Source: Flavihumibacter rivuli (GTDB lineage Bacteria > Bacteroidota > Bacteroidia > Chitinophagales > Chitinophagaceae). From it: a DNA stretch of 64,000 bases. Position numbers and translations under genes: made by a program. Location: contig NZ_CP092334.1 in NCBI RefSeq assembly GCF_018595685.2, positions 1-64,000 on the forward strand, in the 5' to 3' direction. The stretch's first letter is position 1. Each line of letters begins with the position of its first letter. The notes beneath the pieces are model-generated. The model saw only the letters and a program-made list of their open reading frames with translations. It did not search any database and was not told where the DNA came from. This document shows positions 34,233-43,227 of this stretch, piece by piece.

Positions 34233-35030
34233 ATGGAAATCGTGTTCATTTGTTTGCTGGTATTCTGTACCATCTATGTATTCGATGCCTTGCATCACCG
34301 CTTTCACCGGTATCTCCTGTTCCGGCGCCGAAAAGGTTTTGAACAGCATGAGACTTATTTCCGGAGTATCATTTCCCAGAACATCAGGTATTTCAATCGT
34401 GTTGACCTGGAGACCCAACAGAAATGGTTGTTCAGGGCCTACCTTTTCTACCGGGCCAAGAAATTCCATTATGTCGGGGTCTCGAAGTCCGATGAAATGC
34501 CAATACTGATATCGGCCACCGCCGCGCAGTTGACACTGGGGCTTGAGAATTTTTCGCTTAACTATTTCCGTGATATCTATGTGCTGGAGCATGACTATCA
34601 CTATGGGTATTATTCATTGCCTTTTATGGGACATGTTGACCATAGCGGGATCTATTTGTCCTGGGATAATTTCCTGCAGGGGTTGAGGACTCCCCATGAC
34701 AGCAGTAATGTCGGCTTGCATGAAATGGCCCATGCTTTGGCCTATGTGAATTTTGTAACCAGGACCGATGAGGATAAACATTTCAAGAAGGAATTCAGGA
34801 ACTTCTCAGCCGTTGCCCGTCCCGTATTCCAGGATATGCAAAGAGGCGTGAAGACTTTGCTGGGGGATTATGCTGCCACGAATTACCATGAATTCTGGGC
34901 CGTGGCGGTGGAGGTTTTCTTTGAGAACCCTATTCGTTTCCAGCGGGAGTTGCCGGATCTGTATGCAGCAATGGTGCGCTTGCTCAGGCAGGACCCCTAT
35001 CTTGTCATCACTAAAAGCCTGGTCGCATGA
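34233..35030 (+). CDS. MtfA-like zinc metallopeptidase, membrane-anchored (paralogue 2)
   Basis: The 265-residue product parallels the gene at 30966: an N-terminal helix (EIVFICLLVFCTIYVFDAL), ISATAAQLTLGL, GIYLSWDNF, zinc motif HEMAH at 163-167, and DYAATNYHEFWAVAVEVFF. The two proteins are clearly related yet diverged, implying an old duplication, not a recent one. Peptidase activity is expected from the motif; the substrate is unknown. A strong terminator follows directly. Confidence 0.85.
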   Translation: MEIVFICLLVFCTIYVFDALHHRFHRYLLFRRRKGFEQHETYFRSIISQNIRYFNRVDLETQQKWLFRAYLFYRAKKFHYVGVSKSDEMPILISATAAQLTLGLENFSLNYFRDIYVLEHDYHYGYYSLPFMGHVDHSGIYLSWDNFLQGLRTPHDSSNVGLHEMAHALAYVNFVTRTDEDKHFKKEFRNFSAVARPVFQDMQRGVKTLLGDYAATNYHEFWAVAVEVFFENPIRFQRELPDLYAAMVRLLRQDPYLVITKSLVA

Positions 35031-35052
35031 ACTGAAAAATACTCGAATAAAA

Positions 35053-35079
35053 AAGCTGCCCATTAAGGCAGCTTTTTTT
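35053..35079. terminator. Bidirectional intrinsic terminator
   Basis: AAGCTGCC (35053-35060) pairs with GGCAGCTT (35067-35074), with T residues after it and A residues before it. It serves the MtfA-like gene on + and the membrane-protein gene on -. Confidence 0.88.
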
Positions 35080-35090
35080 ATGCAAGATGT

Positions 35091-35519
35091 TTATTGTGCT
35101 TGTGCAACTTCCATAGTGGTTTCCGGAACTTCAACGTCCACGTGCACCATTTTTTGCTGGCGCTTTTCCCTGGGCAGGACATAAGCATAGTAGGAAACAA
35201 TAAATAATATTCCTATGGAAAATGGTATGGCTGCATAGTACCGTAGAACTTCATCCCTTTCCATGAACTCCACTGTCATCCAGTAACAGTTCGCAATGAT
35301 CCAGAATAAGACGGCAAGGTTGTGGAAGAGTTCGGATTTCAACTTGCGGGTTTGCCAGGTGATCAGGATGGCGACGGTAAGGGTGGGGAAGATCATAGCT
35401 ATTCCCAGCGGTTTCCAGAGCATTGCCCAACACATGTCCTTGATCAGCCAAAATACGATGTGGAGATTCTCCACTTTCCGGAACCGCTCCGGAATAGAAT
35501 ACATTCGGGTGTTTGTCAT
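35091..35519 (-). CDS. Hypothetical small membrane protein
   Basis: A 142-residue protein with hydrophobic segments at about 20-55, 67-84 and 92-113, and a charged tail ending in a Val/Glu-rich stretch (HVDVEVPETTMEVAQAQ). Several Trp and Tyr residues sit at helix borders. No family is recognised and no partner is obvious. It is convergent with the MtfA-like gene. Confidence 0.65.
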   Translation of the reverse strand: MTNTRMYSIPERFRKVENLHIVFWLIKDMCWAMLWKPLGIAMIFPTLTVAILITWQTRKLKSELFHNLAVLFWIIANCYWMTVEFMERDEVLRYYAAIPFSIGILFIVSYYAYVLPREKRQQKMVHVDVEVPETTMEVAQAQ

Positions 35520-35616
35520 CTACAGCATAAAAGAAATTTTAGACCATATGCTTCCCGAGGGAGAGCCTTAGCGTTGCAAAAATAACCAATGGGGGAAACA
35601 ATTGGCAAACTAATTC

Positions 35617-36693
35617 CTAGGCCGATAGTATCCTGCTGAAGCGCTGAATATCAGCCTCTTTCGTGATAGGTTGACCGTGGATCAGGTATTGGGCCAGTTC
35701 CCTGGCAAAGTAGGGGGCAAGGGAACAGCCCTTGGTGCCCGTACCATTTAATATGGCCACACGGGGATGTAAAGGGTGAACCCCGACGAATGGCCTCCTT
35801 TCTACAGTTGCCGGGCGGATCGCAGACCAATGGTCCACTACCGTAAAGGGGAGTTTCAGCCATTCCGATAATTGCCTGGTCGTCCTCTCCCGGAAACCTG
35901 CTGTAGGTTCATCATGAGTGAAACGGTTCTCATAGGTTGAGCCAGCCCAGAAAAAACCAGCATTGCTCTGGTAGCCAAAATGTGGAAAAGGGACAAGCGA
36001 TAACCCCTTTTTATAAATATGGGTCTGGGGCAGCCCCCTCACTTCCAGTAATAATGCCTCACCCTTGTTGGGCGAGAAAGGGAGCCGGTTGAAATAAGCG
36101 GAACCCATTGTTTCCACGCCTCCACAATAGATGATCGTGCCGGCCTCAATATCCCTGTATTGTACATGGTCCGGATAGATTTCCAGTTCATCTTCATTGA
36201 ATGGTTCCAGCCTGATGCTGTGCTGCCGGACCAGGTGATGTTGCCATTGATTCAGTAAAAGGTTGAGGTCAATGAGCAATGCCGGGTTGATCACCCCAAA
36301 TCCGAAAGGGGCGGTCATTAGTTGCTCCCAACGCTGGGTGTCGCCGGGGATGCTCAGGTATTCAGTGACCTCCTGGCTTCGGTTTTGGAAAGCCTGTTGC
36401 ATTTGTTCTGTAGGAAAGGCATGCAGGATATCTACGGTCTGGATGCAGTGGATGCCCAATGCCCTGCCGATGGAGGAATAGGCTTCCAGGGCAAATGGTA
36501 ATAAGGTTTCAGCCATCCAGGTCTTGGCCAGTACCCTTCCTGTAACGGGATTGATCACGCCGGAAGCGATGCGGGAGGAACTGACCGGTTTACCTTCATC
36601 GATCACCATTACACTCTTGCCTTCCTGCATCAGCCACCAGCTGATCCATGTGCCGCATAGGCCCTGGCCAACGATCAGAAAATCCTTTTGCAT
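35617..36693 (-). CDS. FAD-dependent oxidoreductase, DAO family
   Basis: A 358-residue flavoprotein of the D-amino-acid-oxidase-like superfamily. The dinucleotide-binding motif is DFLIVGQGLCGTWISWWLM at 4-22 (GxGxxG). The FAD-contact segment SRIASGVINPVTGRV follows near 40, and the C-terminal flavin block is GTGTKGCSLAPYFARELA. The conserved NPxTGR stretch recalls the MnmC C-terminal and glycine-oxidase-like members, but the methyltransferase half of MnmC is missing, so the substrate is not assigned. Start at 36693; a -7 promoter element ends only 4 nt before it. Confidence 0.85.
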   Translation of the reverse strand: MQKDFLIVGQGLCGTWISWWLMQEGKSVMVIDEGKPVSSSRIASGVINPVTGRVLAKTWMAETLLPFALEAYSSIGRALGIHCIQTVDILHAFPTEQMQQAFQNRSQEVTEYLSIPGDTQRWEQLMTAPFGFGVINPALLIDLNLLLNQWQHHLVRQHSIRLEPFNEDELEIYPDHVQYRDIEAGTIIYCGGVETMGSAYFNRLPFSPNKGEALLLEVRGLPQTHIYKKGLSLVPFPHFGYQSNAGFFWAGSTYENRFTHDEPTAGFRERTTRQLSEWLKLPFTVVDHWSAIRPATVERRPFVGVHPLHPRVAILNGTGTKGCSLAPYFARELAQYLIHGQPITKEADIQRFSRILSA

Positions 36694-36697
36694 GTTG

Positions 36698-36705
36698 CAA
36701 AGATA
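36698..36705 (-). promoter_or_regulatory. -7 element immediately before the DAO-family gene
   Basis: TATCTTTG on the minus strand, ending 4 nt before the ATG. If used, transcription would start at or within a base or two of the start codon, giving a leaderless message. No TTG is seen 19 nt upstream. Confidence 0.5.
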
Positions 36706-36747
36706 GGATGTGGAGATGTGGAGATGAGAAGATGTGGAGATGTGGGG
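36706..36747 (-). repeat. Short degenerate tandem repeat (GATGTGGA units)
   Basis: On the plus strand, four to five copies of GATGTGGA or GAGATG-type units run through this stretch, directly upstream of the DAO-family promoter. The repeats are imperfect. Confidence 0.6.
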
Positions 36748-36790
36748 AGCTCTAGTACTTGCAAGAGTACCTGGTTGATGGTTATGTCGA

Positions 36791-36829
36791 TAAGAAAAGG
36801 GTCTCCTTCGCGATGAAGAAGACCCTTTT
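36791..36829 (-). terminator. Intrinsic terminator of the alpha-2-macroglobulin gene
   Basis: AAAAGGGTCT and AGACCCTTTT arms (36795-36804, 36820-36829) pair. On the minus strand the hairpin ends in TTTTCTTATC. It lies 32 nt beyond the stop. Confidence 0.75.
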
Positions 36830-36860
36830 GGATTAGCTGCTAGTGATGGGGCCTAATGAC

Positions 36861-39800
36861 CTATTCCACGCTGATTTTCACCCCTTCACTATGGCTGGTG
36901 AACTCAGGGGCATACATGCACTGGATGGTGCTGATGCCATTGCTGAATACCCCGGCATGGGAGACGAACATAGTGTAATTCAATACATGTGTACCCTTTG
37001 GCAGGTAGTCAATGAAGAAGTTGGTGCTGGCATCACGCGTGCTCTCATAATAGCCCAGCCTTCCCTGCCATTTATAGCCACTTAAGACATTGGTGGGTTC
37101 CAGTGCTGAAGCCCTCATGTCCTTCAGGTGCACAAATTCCATGTCCCGGTCTGTGGTGATCTCCAGCCTGATGGAAACCTTGTCGCCCACGTTCAATTGC
37201 ATGCCTTCCGTCACTGGCTCCAATACCGGGCCGCGGTCAGTGGCGCGCTCCACCATAACCTGCTTGCGTAAACGAAGCGGGCCGGCTGCCGGACTGATCT
37301 TGTCGAGGTTTTCAAAATATTGCCAGTAAATGGCTCCCCATACGGGTTGGTCATTACTAGTACCCACAGCTTGCTGTGCATTGATGGTGATCTTGCCCAT
37401 CTCAGGGAATACACCGGTGCCTGGAATGATCTTCTGGTAATAGCCTGTTCCTGCTTCTTCTTTTGTTGCCGTAACAGTGGTCACTCCCCCGAGGTTGATG
37501 CTAACCTTCGGTTCAGCAGCCAGCCAATCATTCCCCTGCATCAGCAATGCATAACAGGCATCTGCAGTCGCTTTGGTAGATGACCAGCGGTTGGTTTGTT
37601 TGTTCTTCAGTAACCATGCCTTCATTTCACCCACCAGTTTAGGCTTATTGCTGATCTCGCTAAAAGCTTCGATCAACAGTGCTTGGGTTTCGATCGGGGC
37701 TTCATGCCAATAAAAACCTGCAATATTATCTTTCCAGTACATACCCAAATCCTTACTGCGAATGGCATTCTCTTCCAATGACCTCAGGATGTTGAGTGCC
37801 GTTTGCTTATCGCCGGTACGATGCAATGACAAGGCCACCATGGCCTGGAGCATCCTGCCGCCCTTAACCCAGTTTTGCTGTAACTCCTTACGGTAATGGT
37901 TGACCGCTGTAAGGTATTGGCCCGGAATGCCCTTGTCCATAAAGAAGCTCCTCATGTACAGGTACTGGGCTGCATAGGAATTGGGGTAATGGACGCTTGC
38001 CTTTCCCTTCTTATCCTTTTCGTAATCTTCCTGCATCCTGGCGTCCAGGTAAGGCAATGCTTTCCTGACAATTTCATCTAGTTCAGGAACGTCTTTACCT
38101 GCACCCAGTTTCCTGAGGTGGCCAATCCCGGTGATGATGTATTGCGTAATGAATCGGTTGTCCGGTCCGCCACTGAACCAACTGAAGCCACCATTGGGCG
38201 TTTGCAGTTGAATCAGGTGGTCCACCAATGACTTCTTGTCCCTGGATAATTGAACCAGGTTGAACAAGGTGGCAATGCGTCGCTTCTGCTCCGCTTCATT
38301 CCTGGCTTCCAATACCCATGGGGTTTCTTCCAGCAACACCTGTTTGAGTTCCTGGTTTTTTTGAAGGTTGCTCATCAGGGCTGCCGTGTCTTTGCCCTGC
38401 CACTGTTGCATGATGCCCCTGATCCTTGGTGCTTTGTCCACGATCAGTGCTGCCAGAAGGTTGGCATATAGCCTGTTGAAAGTCTGTTCTGAACAATCGT
38501 AAGGGTAATCCGTCAGGTAAGGCAGCGCCTGAACGGCATACCAGGCCGGATTGGAGCTGAACTCCACGGTCAGGTTCTTGTGGCTCAGGGTCTCACTTTC
38601 CCCGCTTTCCCTAAGCTTTTTCCAATCGATGGTCCTGCTTTCATTACCTGTCAGGAAGAAGGGCTGGGTCTCCGTAACCAATTGTCGGTTACTCAGCACC
38701 GGTAGTGTGGCACTTTCCCCATCGCTTACATTGCCCGCCCTCGCAATGATCCTCCAGGTCAGGGCCTTGTCGAATTGGTAAGGTACTTCAATGGGGAATT
38801 TCACCGCTTCACTGCTATTGGCGGCCACGGTAAAATACTGGTTGGGGAAGAAGTTCCTGAACCAGCCGTCAACCGGTTGGTTAGTGGTGGCATCAATGAG
38901 CTGGAGTTCTACCTGCCCGGTCATTTCCTTGTCGGTAACATTCACCACCTTGGTAACGATCTCCATCCTGTCGCCCTCCCTCAGGAACCTGGGCAGGTTG
39001 GGTTGGACCATCAGGTCTTTCCGGGTAACTATTTCCCGTTGGGCATATCCCATGGCCAGGTCCCTGGTATGGGCCAGCATTTGCCATTTCCAGCGGGTGA
39101 CAGCCTCCGGCATGGTGAAAGTGAACGAATAAGTGCCATTGGCATCTGCCTGTAATTGGGGGAAGAAGAAGGCAGTTTCTGCAAAATTCTTTCTTACCTG
39201 TACCTGTTGGTCTGCTCCTGATGAGGTAGTGTTCTCTGCAGCTTCATCAAGAGTAGAATGGGCCTCTATTGCTACAGCATCTGCAGTCTCTTTTTGGTTA
39301 GGTGCCATGTCGGCAACTCTTTCCTGCTTGGTATTTTCCGGCGCCATATGCATCTGTGCAACAGTTGCCTTGCCTCGTACTGCGTACCCCATACCTTTCA
39401 TTATAGGAGTGTTTGATTCCCCGGAGCCCCATAGCAACTGATCATAGCTGATCCTGTATTTATAGGGGAATGGCTCATAGCTTTGCCGCTCCAGGGAAGC
39501 TGACGCGCCAAAATTCCTGTTGCTGTTCCAGTAAGTGTATCTCCTGTTTGTCGGCCATAGTCCGGGTCTTTCCCATTGATGGGGCTGGAACTGGTCAAGT
39601 GATGCATCATACATGCTGGTCAACAGTTCTGCTGCTTTCTTTTCCCCTTTCCTCCCGCTGACCTGCACCGACCATTTTTCCTCTGAGCCGGGTAGGGTCT
39701 TATCGCGGAAACTACTGGTCTTTACTTCAAGCTCCTTTTCCAGCCAGGGTACTTGAATGAATTCGCTTTTTTCGAAGAAGCGGTTATGCTTGACCATCCA

Positions 39801-42800
39801 ATGCGTGATGGTGAATCCTCCCTTGTCTTTTTCGGTTATAGGTAACTGGTAGGAGTGGATACTATTATCCAGCCTGGTTAAGGAATAGGATAATTGTTCT
39901 TCATTTTCCTCTTCCTCTGATTGGCCTACTGTCCTAACTGAAAACAGGTAGCTGTCCCCCGCGCTGCTTCCCGCTTGCAGGTTGGCTACCTGCCCTGGTT
40001 CAAGGGGCTGGCTGGTTGAGTTTGAAAACAGGTATTCCTGTACTGGTAATTGCTTTTGGCCGGGATTGAAAAGGAATACGTTTTGTTTATCCGTAACCGT
40101 TACACCATAAGGATCGGTTGCAGTGACCATAACCTGGTACCAGCCCGGCTGCAGAGATTTGCTATTGGCCGGGTTGATGGGGACTACAGTGCTTGCACTA
40201 TCCCTGGTAACAATTGGTTGTTCCTGTATTGGGGAAGCAACAGGCCAACCCAGGATATCGCTTTCATCCTGGTATTCGTCGTAAGGGAAATTAGCGGCAA
40301 ACTCTTCCTTGCCCATTACATACATGTCCGGCTTTGACCAGTACCTTTTCCTGATCAGTTTGTCGGGAGATTGGATGGGACTGATACGGATACTCGCTTT
40401 TGTGCTGACCGGTTCCCCGTTGGTATTGGTGGCCTTCAGTAAGATAGACTTCCATTCCTGGATAGGGACAAGTCCTGGATTTTCCTGGATGCTGATGACC
40501 AGGGCTGAGTAACCTGCATGGACCATGGTCTCGCCTGTACGGGTTTCGCCATTGAGGTCGGTCACCTCGGCGCTTACTTCATAATCAAATACGGGGTTGC
40601 CTTCCTTTTCGATTGAAAGATCAGGGATGGCTTTGAAGGATATGGAAAAATTGCCATCCTTGTCTGTTGTTGCCTGGCCATTGGTGATCTCCATGGATGC
40701 AGAGCGGGTGGGGAGACCTTTCCACATGCTCCAGAAATAGGGGATTCGGGTTGTCCGAACTACCCTGTATTTCACCATGGCCCTATCAATGGCATTCCCT
40801 GCATAGGCCCTGGCAGTTCCCTTAACAGTGATCGTGTCGTCTACACGATAGGTGCCCTTTGGCTGGGCAATCTCAACGTCAAACCTCGGCCTTTTATATT
40901 CTTCTACACTAAAGGTTACTTCGCCGGTATAGTTCTTTTCAATAAGTTGGAATTCCCCGGTCAGGCCACCGGCAGGGAGGGTAAAGGTTCCTGAAATGGA
41001 ACCGAAATCATTGGTCGTAAGGTCAAGGGAATCGACCATGTCTCCATTGGCGTCCAATAGTGCAACTGTTGTTTTCCGGTTGGGCAGGATCTTGCTCCTC
41101 CGGCTTTCCTTATCCCTTGTAACCAAGATGCCCTTAAAATAAAGGGGCTGTCCCGGACGGTAAATGCTCCTGTCGGTGAAGAAGAATACCCTGGCTTGTG
41201 CCTTTTCATAAGCCTCGGGGTCCTTTGAAGCATCACCATTGGTGATGGACCTGCTGATATATTCCTGGTCGTCGAGGAACAAGTGATCATTGCCATGATT
41301 GATCTCCAATTGGACGCCTGACCTGCCTGTCTTCGCTTTCAACTGGAAATAACCATCCTTATTGCTGGATAGCTGCTGGTCCTTTGTCTTGATATATTTC
41401 CTGGTCTGGTAGTCGTAATCATTGAACCAGGTTTGGATAGAGGCATTTTGAAGGGGCTGCCCTGTTTCGCGGTTCATTACAAAATAGTAGTCGCCATTAT
41501 TCACATAGGCAATGTTCGAAACGTGGAACCTGATAAAGGCAAGCTTACTGGTCTTTGAAGAGAAGGCCTGGTCATGGCTGGCCAGGATCGCATACTCGCC
41601 AACGGGAAGGGCATCGATCCTGATCTCTGCACTGTGTTGGTGGTAGTCAGAAGTAGCAGGTAGTTCCTGTGACCACATTCTATCTTCTTTCAAGCGTGCA
41701 ATGCTTTCCCACCATTCCTCATTGCCATTGAATTCAAATTTGGCTTTCTGGTTCTCACTGATCCTGAACAGTCGCAGGTAAACTTTACCGGTATTCTTCC
41801 AGGAAACCAGGCTGCGGAAGGGCTTGCCGGGAACATTCACCTTTTCCACCTGCATCTGGATAAAGGGGCTTGAAATTTCCTGCAGGAGTTGACTGCAATT
41901 TTCTGAACCTTCTGACCTGATGCCTTTTACCAACACTGCCTGGCAGATGGCCATTGCTTCCTTATAGGCATTGGCAGACTTCGTCTGGCGGGGAGATGCA
42001 GGTCCATGGGGTTGGTAGCTATCCCCTAATCCCTTCCAGTATTGGGCTATTAAGAATTTTGCCTGGTCTGCCTCTGGCAGGTCCTTGTGGCTGGCTGCCA
42101 GGTGCTGAAGGGCTTTTACATAAAGGCTATCCTTTTCTTCCATCACGCTGTGACGGTGCACAAACTGCAAACGGGCAATATCGGCGTTTACCATTGCCGC
42201 TTTGTCCTTGTCGGTCATATGGGATGCCAGCAACTGTTGGTAGACCTTAAGGGCCTGGAAATGGTGCGCAGTGCTGTCCCTGCTTTCCAACTTGAGTTTG
42301 GCAAAGCCTTCTGCATCAAGGAAGAGCTTTGGGTTATCCAATTTATAGGCATCGGCCGGCTTGTTAAGGCCCCTTTCCTCGTTACTGAAATAGTCCAGCG
42401 CCCTCCAGGCCAGGAGGTCGTAAAGGGTAGGCCTTAGTTTCCGGCTATTGCCCTTGGTAATGATCGGTTCATAAACCGCCAGGCTTGTGCCTTCTAAAAG
42501 GGTTCTATTGCTAATAGAGGCCAGGTAGCTGGCGCTGATCTCGCGGTGGTAATCTTCGATACCCCAGGTCCGGATATTTTCTTTTTTGTATTGGGTGGTG
42601 GTAGGGGGCTGGCCATAGATCTTCCACCTGTTCTGGTTAAAGTGCTGTTCCAGTGCACTGCCCTTCAGGTTCTGGAGAAGGGCCTTCTGGACCCCGGAAC
42701 TTTTATTGATCTCAGCCTGGAGGTCGCGAAGGTTGATCGTATCGCTGTACTCTTGCAGGTTTTCGGATAGGCTCATCCGGTAGACAAGGGCCTTGATGCT

Positions 42801-43007
42801 CTGTGCAGTGGCTTTTTCGGCCTTTGCTTTACTGTATAGTTTGTTTACTTCCGTTAGGGCAGTCTTGGACTGTCCTTTGGCCAGGATCAGGGTATCGATC
42901 CTTTGCCACCATTGGTTGTAATCGGTTACAGGCATTTTTTGGGCAAGGCTAATGGTTGAGAATAAGGTTGTCAGGAAACACCAAAAAAACAGACCTAGTC
43001 GGGTCAT
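36861..43007 (-). CDS. Alpha-2-macroglobulin family protein with thioester
   Basis: A very large periplasmic or surface protein, 2048 residues, with a signal peptide (MTRLGLFFWCFLTTLFSTISLAQ). I place the start at 43007; the open frame extends 40 codons further but that sequence does not look like a signal. The middle includes MG-type beta domains and an MG2-like block (FFTDRSIYRPGQPLYFKGILV). The bait-flanking segment TMPEAVTRWKWQMLAHT and the thioester motif PYDCSEQTFNRL follow, with Cys1505, then an alpha-alpha toroid. Such proteins trap proteases by covalent attachment. No neighbouring pbpC is present. A terminator follows; no clear promoter is seen. Confidence 0.9.
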   Translation of the reverse strand: MTRLGLFFWCFLTTLFSTISLAQKMPVTDYNQWWQRIDTLILAKGQSKTALTEVNKLYSKAKAEKATAQSIKALVYRMSLSENLQEYSDTINLRDLQAEINKSSGVQKALLQNLKGSALEQHFNQNRWKIYGQPPTTTQYKKENIRTWGIEDYHREISASYLASISNRTLLEGTSLAVYEPIITKGNSRKLRPTLYDLLAWRALDYFSNEERGLNKPADAYKLDNPKLFLDAEGFAKLKLESRDSTAHHFQALKVYQQLLASHMTDKDKAAMVNADIARLQFVHRHSVMEEKDSLYVKALQHLAASHKDLPEADQAKFLIAQYWKGLGDSYQPHGPASPRQTKSANAYKEAMAICQAVLVKGIRSEGSENCSQLLQEISSPFIQMQVEKVNVPGKPFRSLVSWKNTGKVYLRLFRISENQKAKFEFNGNEEWWESIARLKEDRMWSQELPATSDYHQHSAEIRIDALPVGEYAILASHDQAFSSKTSKLAFIRFHVSNIAYVNNGDYYFVMNRETGQPLQNASIQTWFNDYDYQTRKYIKTKDQQLSSNKDGYFQLKAKTGRSGVQLEINHGNDHLFLDDQEYISRSITNGDASKDPEAYEKAQARVFFFTDRSIYRPGQPLYFKGILVTRDKESRRSKILPNRKTTVALLDANGDMVDSLDLTTNDFGSISGTFTLPAGGLTGEFQLIEKNYTGEVTFSVEEYKRPRFDVEIAQPKGTYRVDDTITVKGTARAYAGNAIDRAMVKYRVVRTTRIPYFWSMWKGLPTRSASMEITNGQATTDKDGNFSISFKAIPDLSIEKEGNPVFDYEVSAEVTDLNGETRTGETMVHAGYSALVISIQENPGLVPIQEWKSILLKATNTNGEPVSTKASIRISPIQSPDKLIRKRYWSKPDMYVMGKEEFAANFPYDEYQDESDILGWPVASPIQEQPIVTRDSASTVVPINPANSKSLQPGWYQVMVTATDPYGVTVTDKQNVFLFNPGQKQLPVQEYLFSNSTSQPLEPGQVANLQAGSSAGDSYLFSVRTVGQSEEEENEEQLSYSLTRLDNSIHSYQLPITEKDKGGFTITHWMVKHNRFFEKSEFIQVPWLEKELEVKTSSFRDKTLPGSEEKWSVQVSGRKGEKKAAELLTSMYDASLDQFQPHQWERPGLWPTNRRYTYWNSNRNFGASASLERQSYEPFPYKYRISYDQLLWGSGESNTPIMKGMGYAVRGKATVAQMHMAPENTKQERVADMAPNQKETADAVAIEAHSTLDEAAENTTSSGADQQVQVRKNFAETAFFFPQLQADANGTYSFTFTMPEAVTRWKWQMLAHTRDLAMGYAQREIVTRKDLMVQPNLPRFLREGDRMEIVTKVVNVTDKEMTGQVELQLIDATTNQPVDGWFRNFFPNQYFTVAANSSEAVKFPIEVPYQFDKALTWRIIARAGNVSDGESATLPVLSNRQLVTETQPFFLTGNESRTIDWKKLRESGESETLSHKNLTVEFSSNPAWYAVQALPYLTDYPYDCSEQTFNRLYANLLAALIVDKAPRIRGIMQQWQGKDTAALMSNLQKNQELKQVLLEETPWVLEARNEAEQKRRIATLFNLVQLSRDKKSLVDHLIQLQTPNGGFSWFSGGPDNRFITQYIITGIGHLRKLGAGKDVPELDEIVRKALPYLDARMQEDYEKDKKGKASVHYPNSYAAQYLYMRSFFMDKGIPGQYLTAVNHYRKELQQNWVKGGRMLQAMVALSLHRTGDKQTALNILRSLEENAIRSKDLGMYWKDNIAGFYWHEAPIETQALLIEAFSEISNKPKLVGEMKAWLLKNKQTNRWSSTKATADACYALLMQGNDWLAAEPKVSINLGGVTTVTATKEEAGTGYYQKIIPGTGVFPEMGKITINAQQAVGTSNDQPVWGAIYWQYFENLDKISPAAGPLRLRKQVMVERATDRGPVLEPVTEGMQLNVGDKVSIRLEITTDRDMEFVHLKDMRASALEPTNVLSGYKWQGRLGYYESTRDASTNFFIDYLPKGTHVLNYTMFVSHAGVFSNGISTIQCMYAPEFTSHSEGVKISVE

Positions 43008-43181
43008 AGGACATAATTTATTACAAGTTATCAAAAAGGCTACAGACAATAGATGCAACTGCCTGTCAAATACATACATTAAGTGATGCAGTTTATGACC
43101 ATATCTGCAGGAATATGGTTGCAGCAACAGAACTTAACTTTTTTTTGGGGATGGTGAGGTTTTGGGGAGAAGGGTGGTAAA

Positions 43182-43208
43182 CAAAAAAAGCGGCATAATG
43201 CCGCTTTT
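43182..43208 (-). terminator. Intrinsic terminator of the T9SS cargo gene
   Basis: AAAGCGGCAT and ATGCCGCTTT arms (43187-43196, 43198-43207) form a hairpin. On the minus strand it ends in TTTTTTTGTTT, 20 nt after the stop. Confidence 0.88.
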
Positions 43209-43227
43209 CAAAAGAGTTGTAAGGTGT

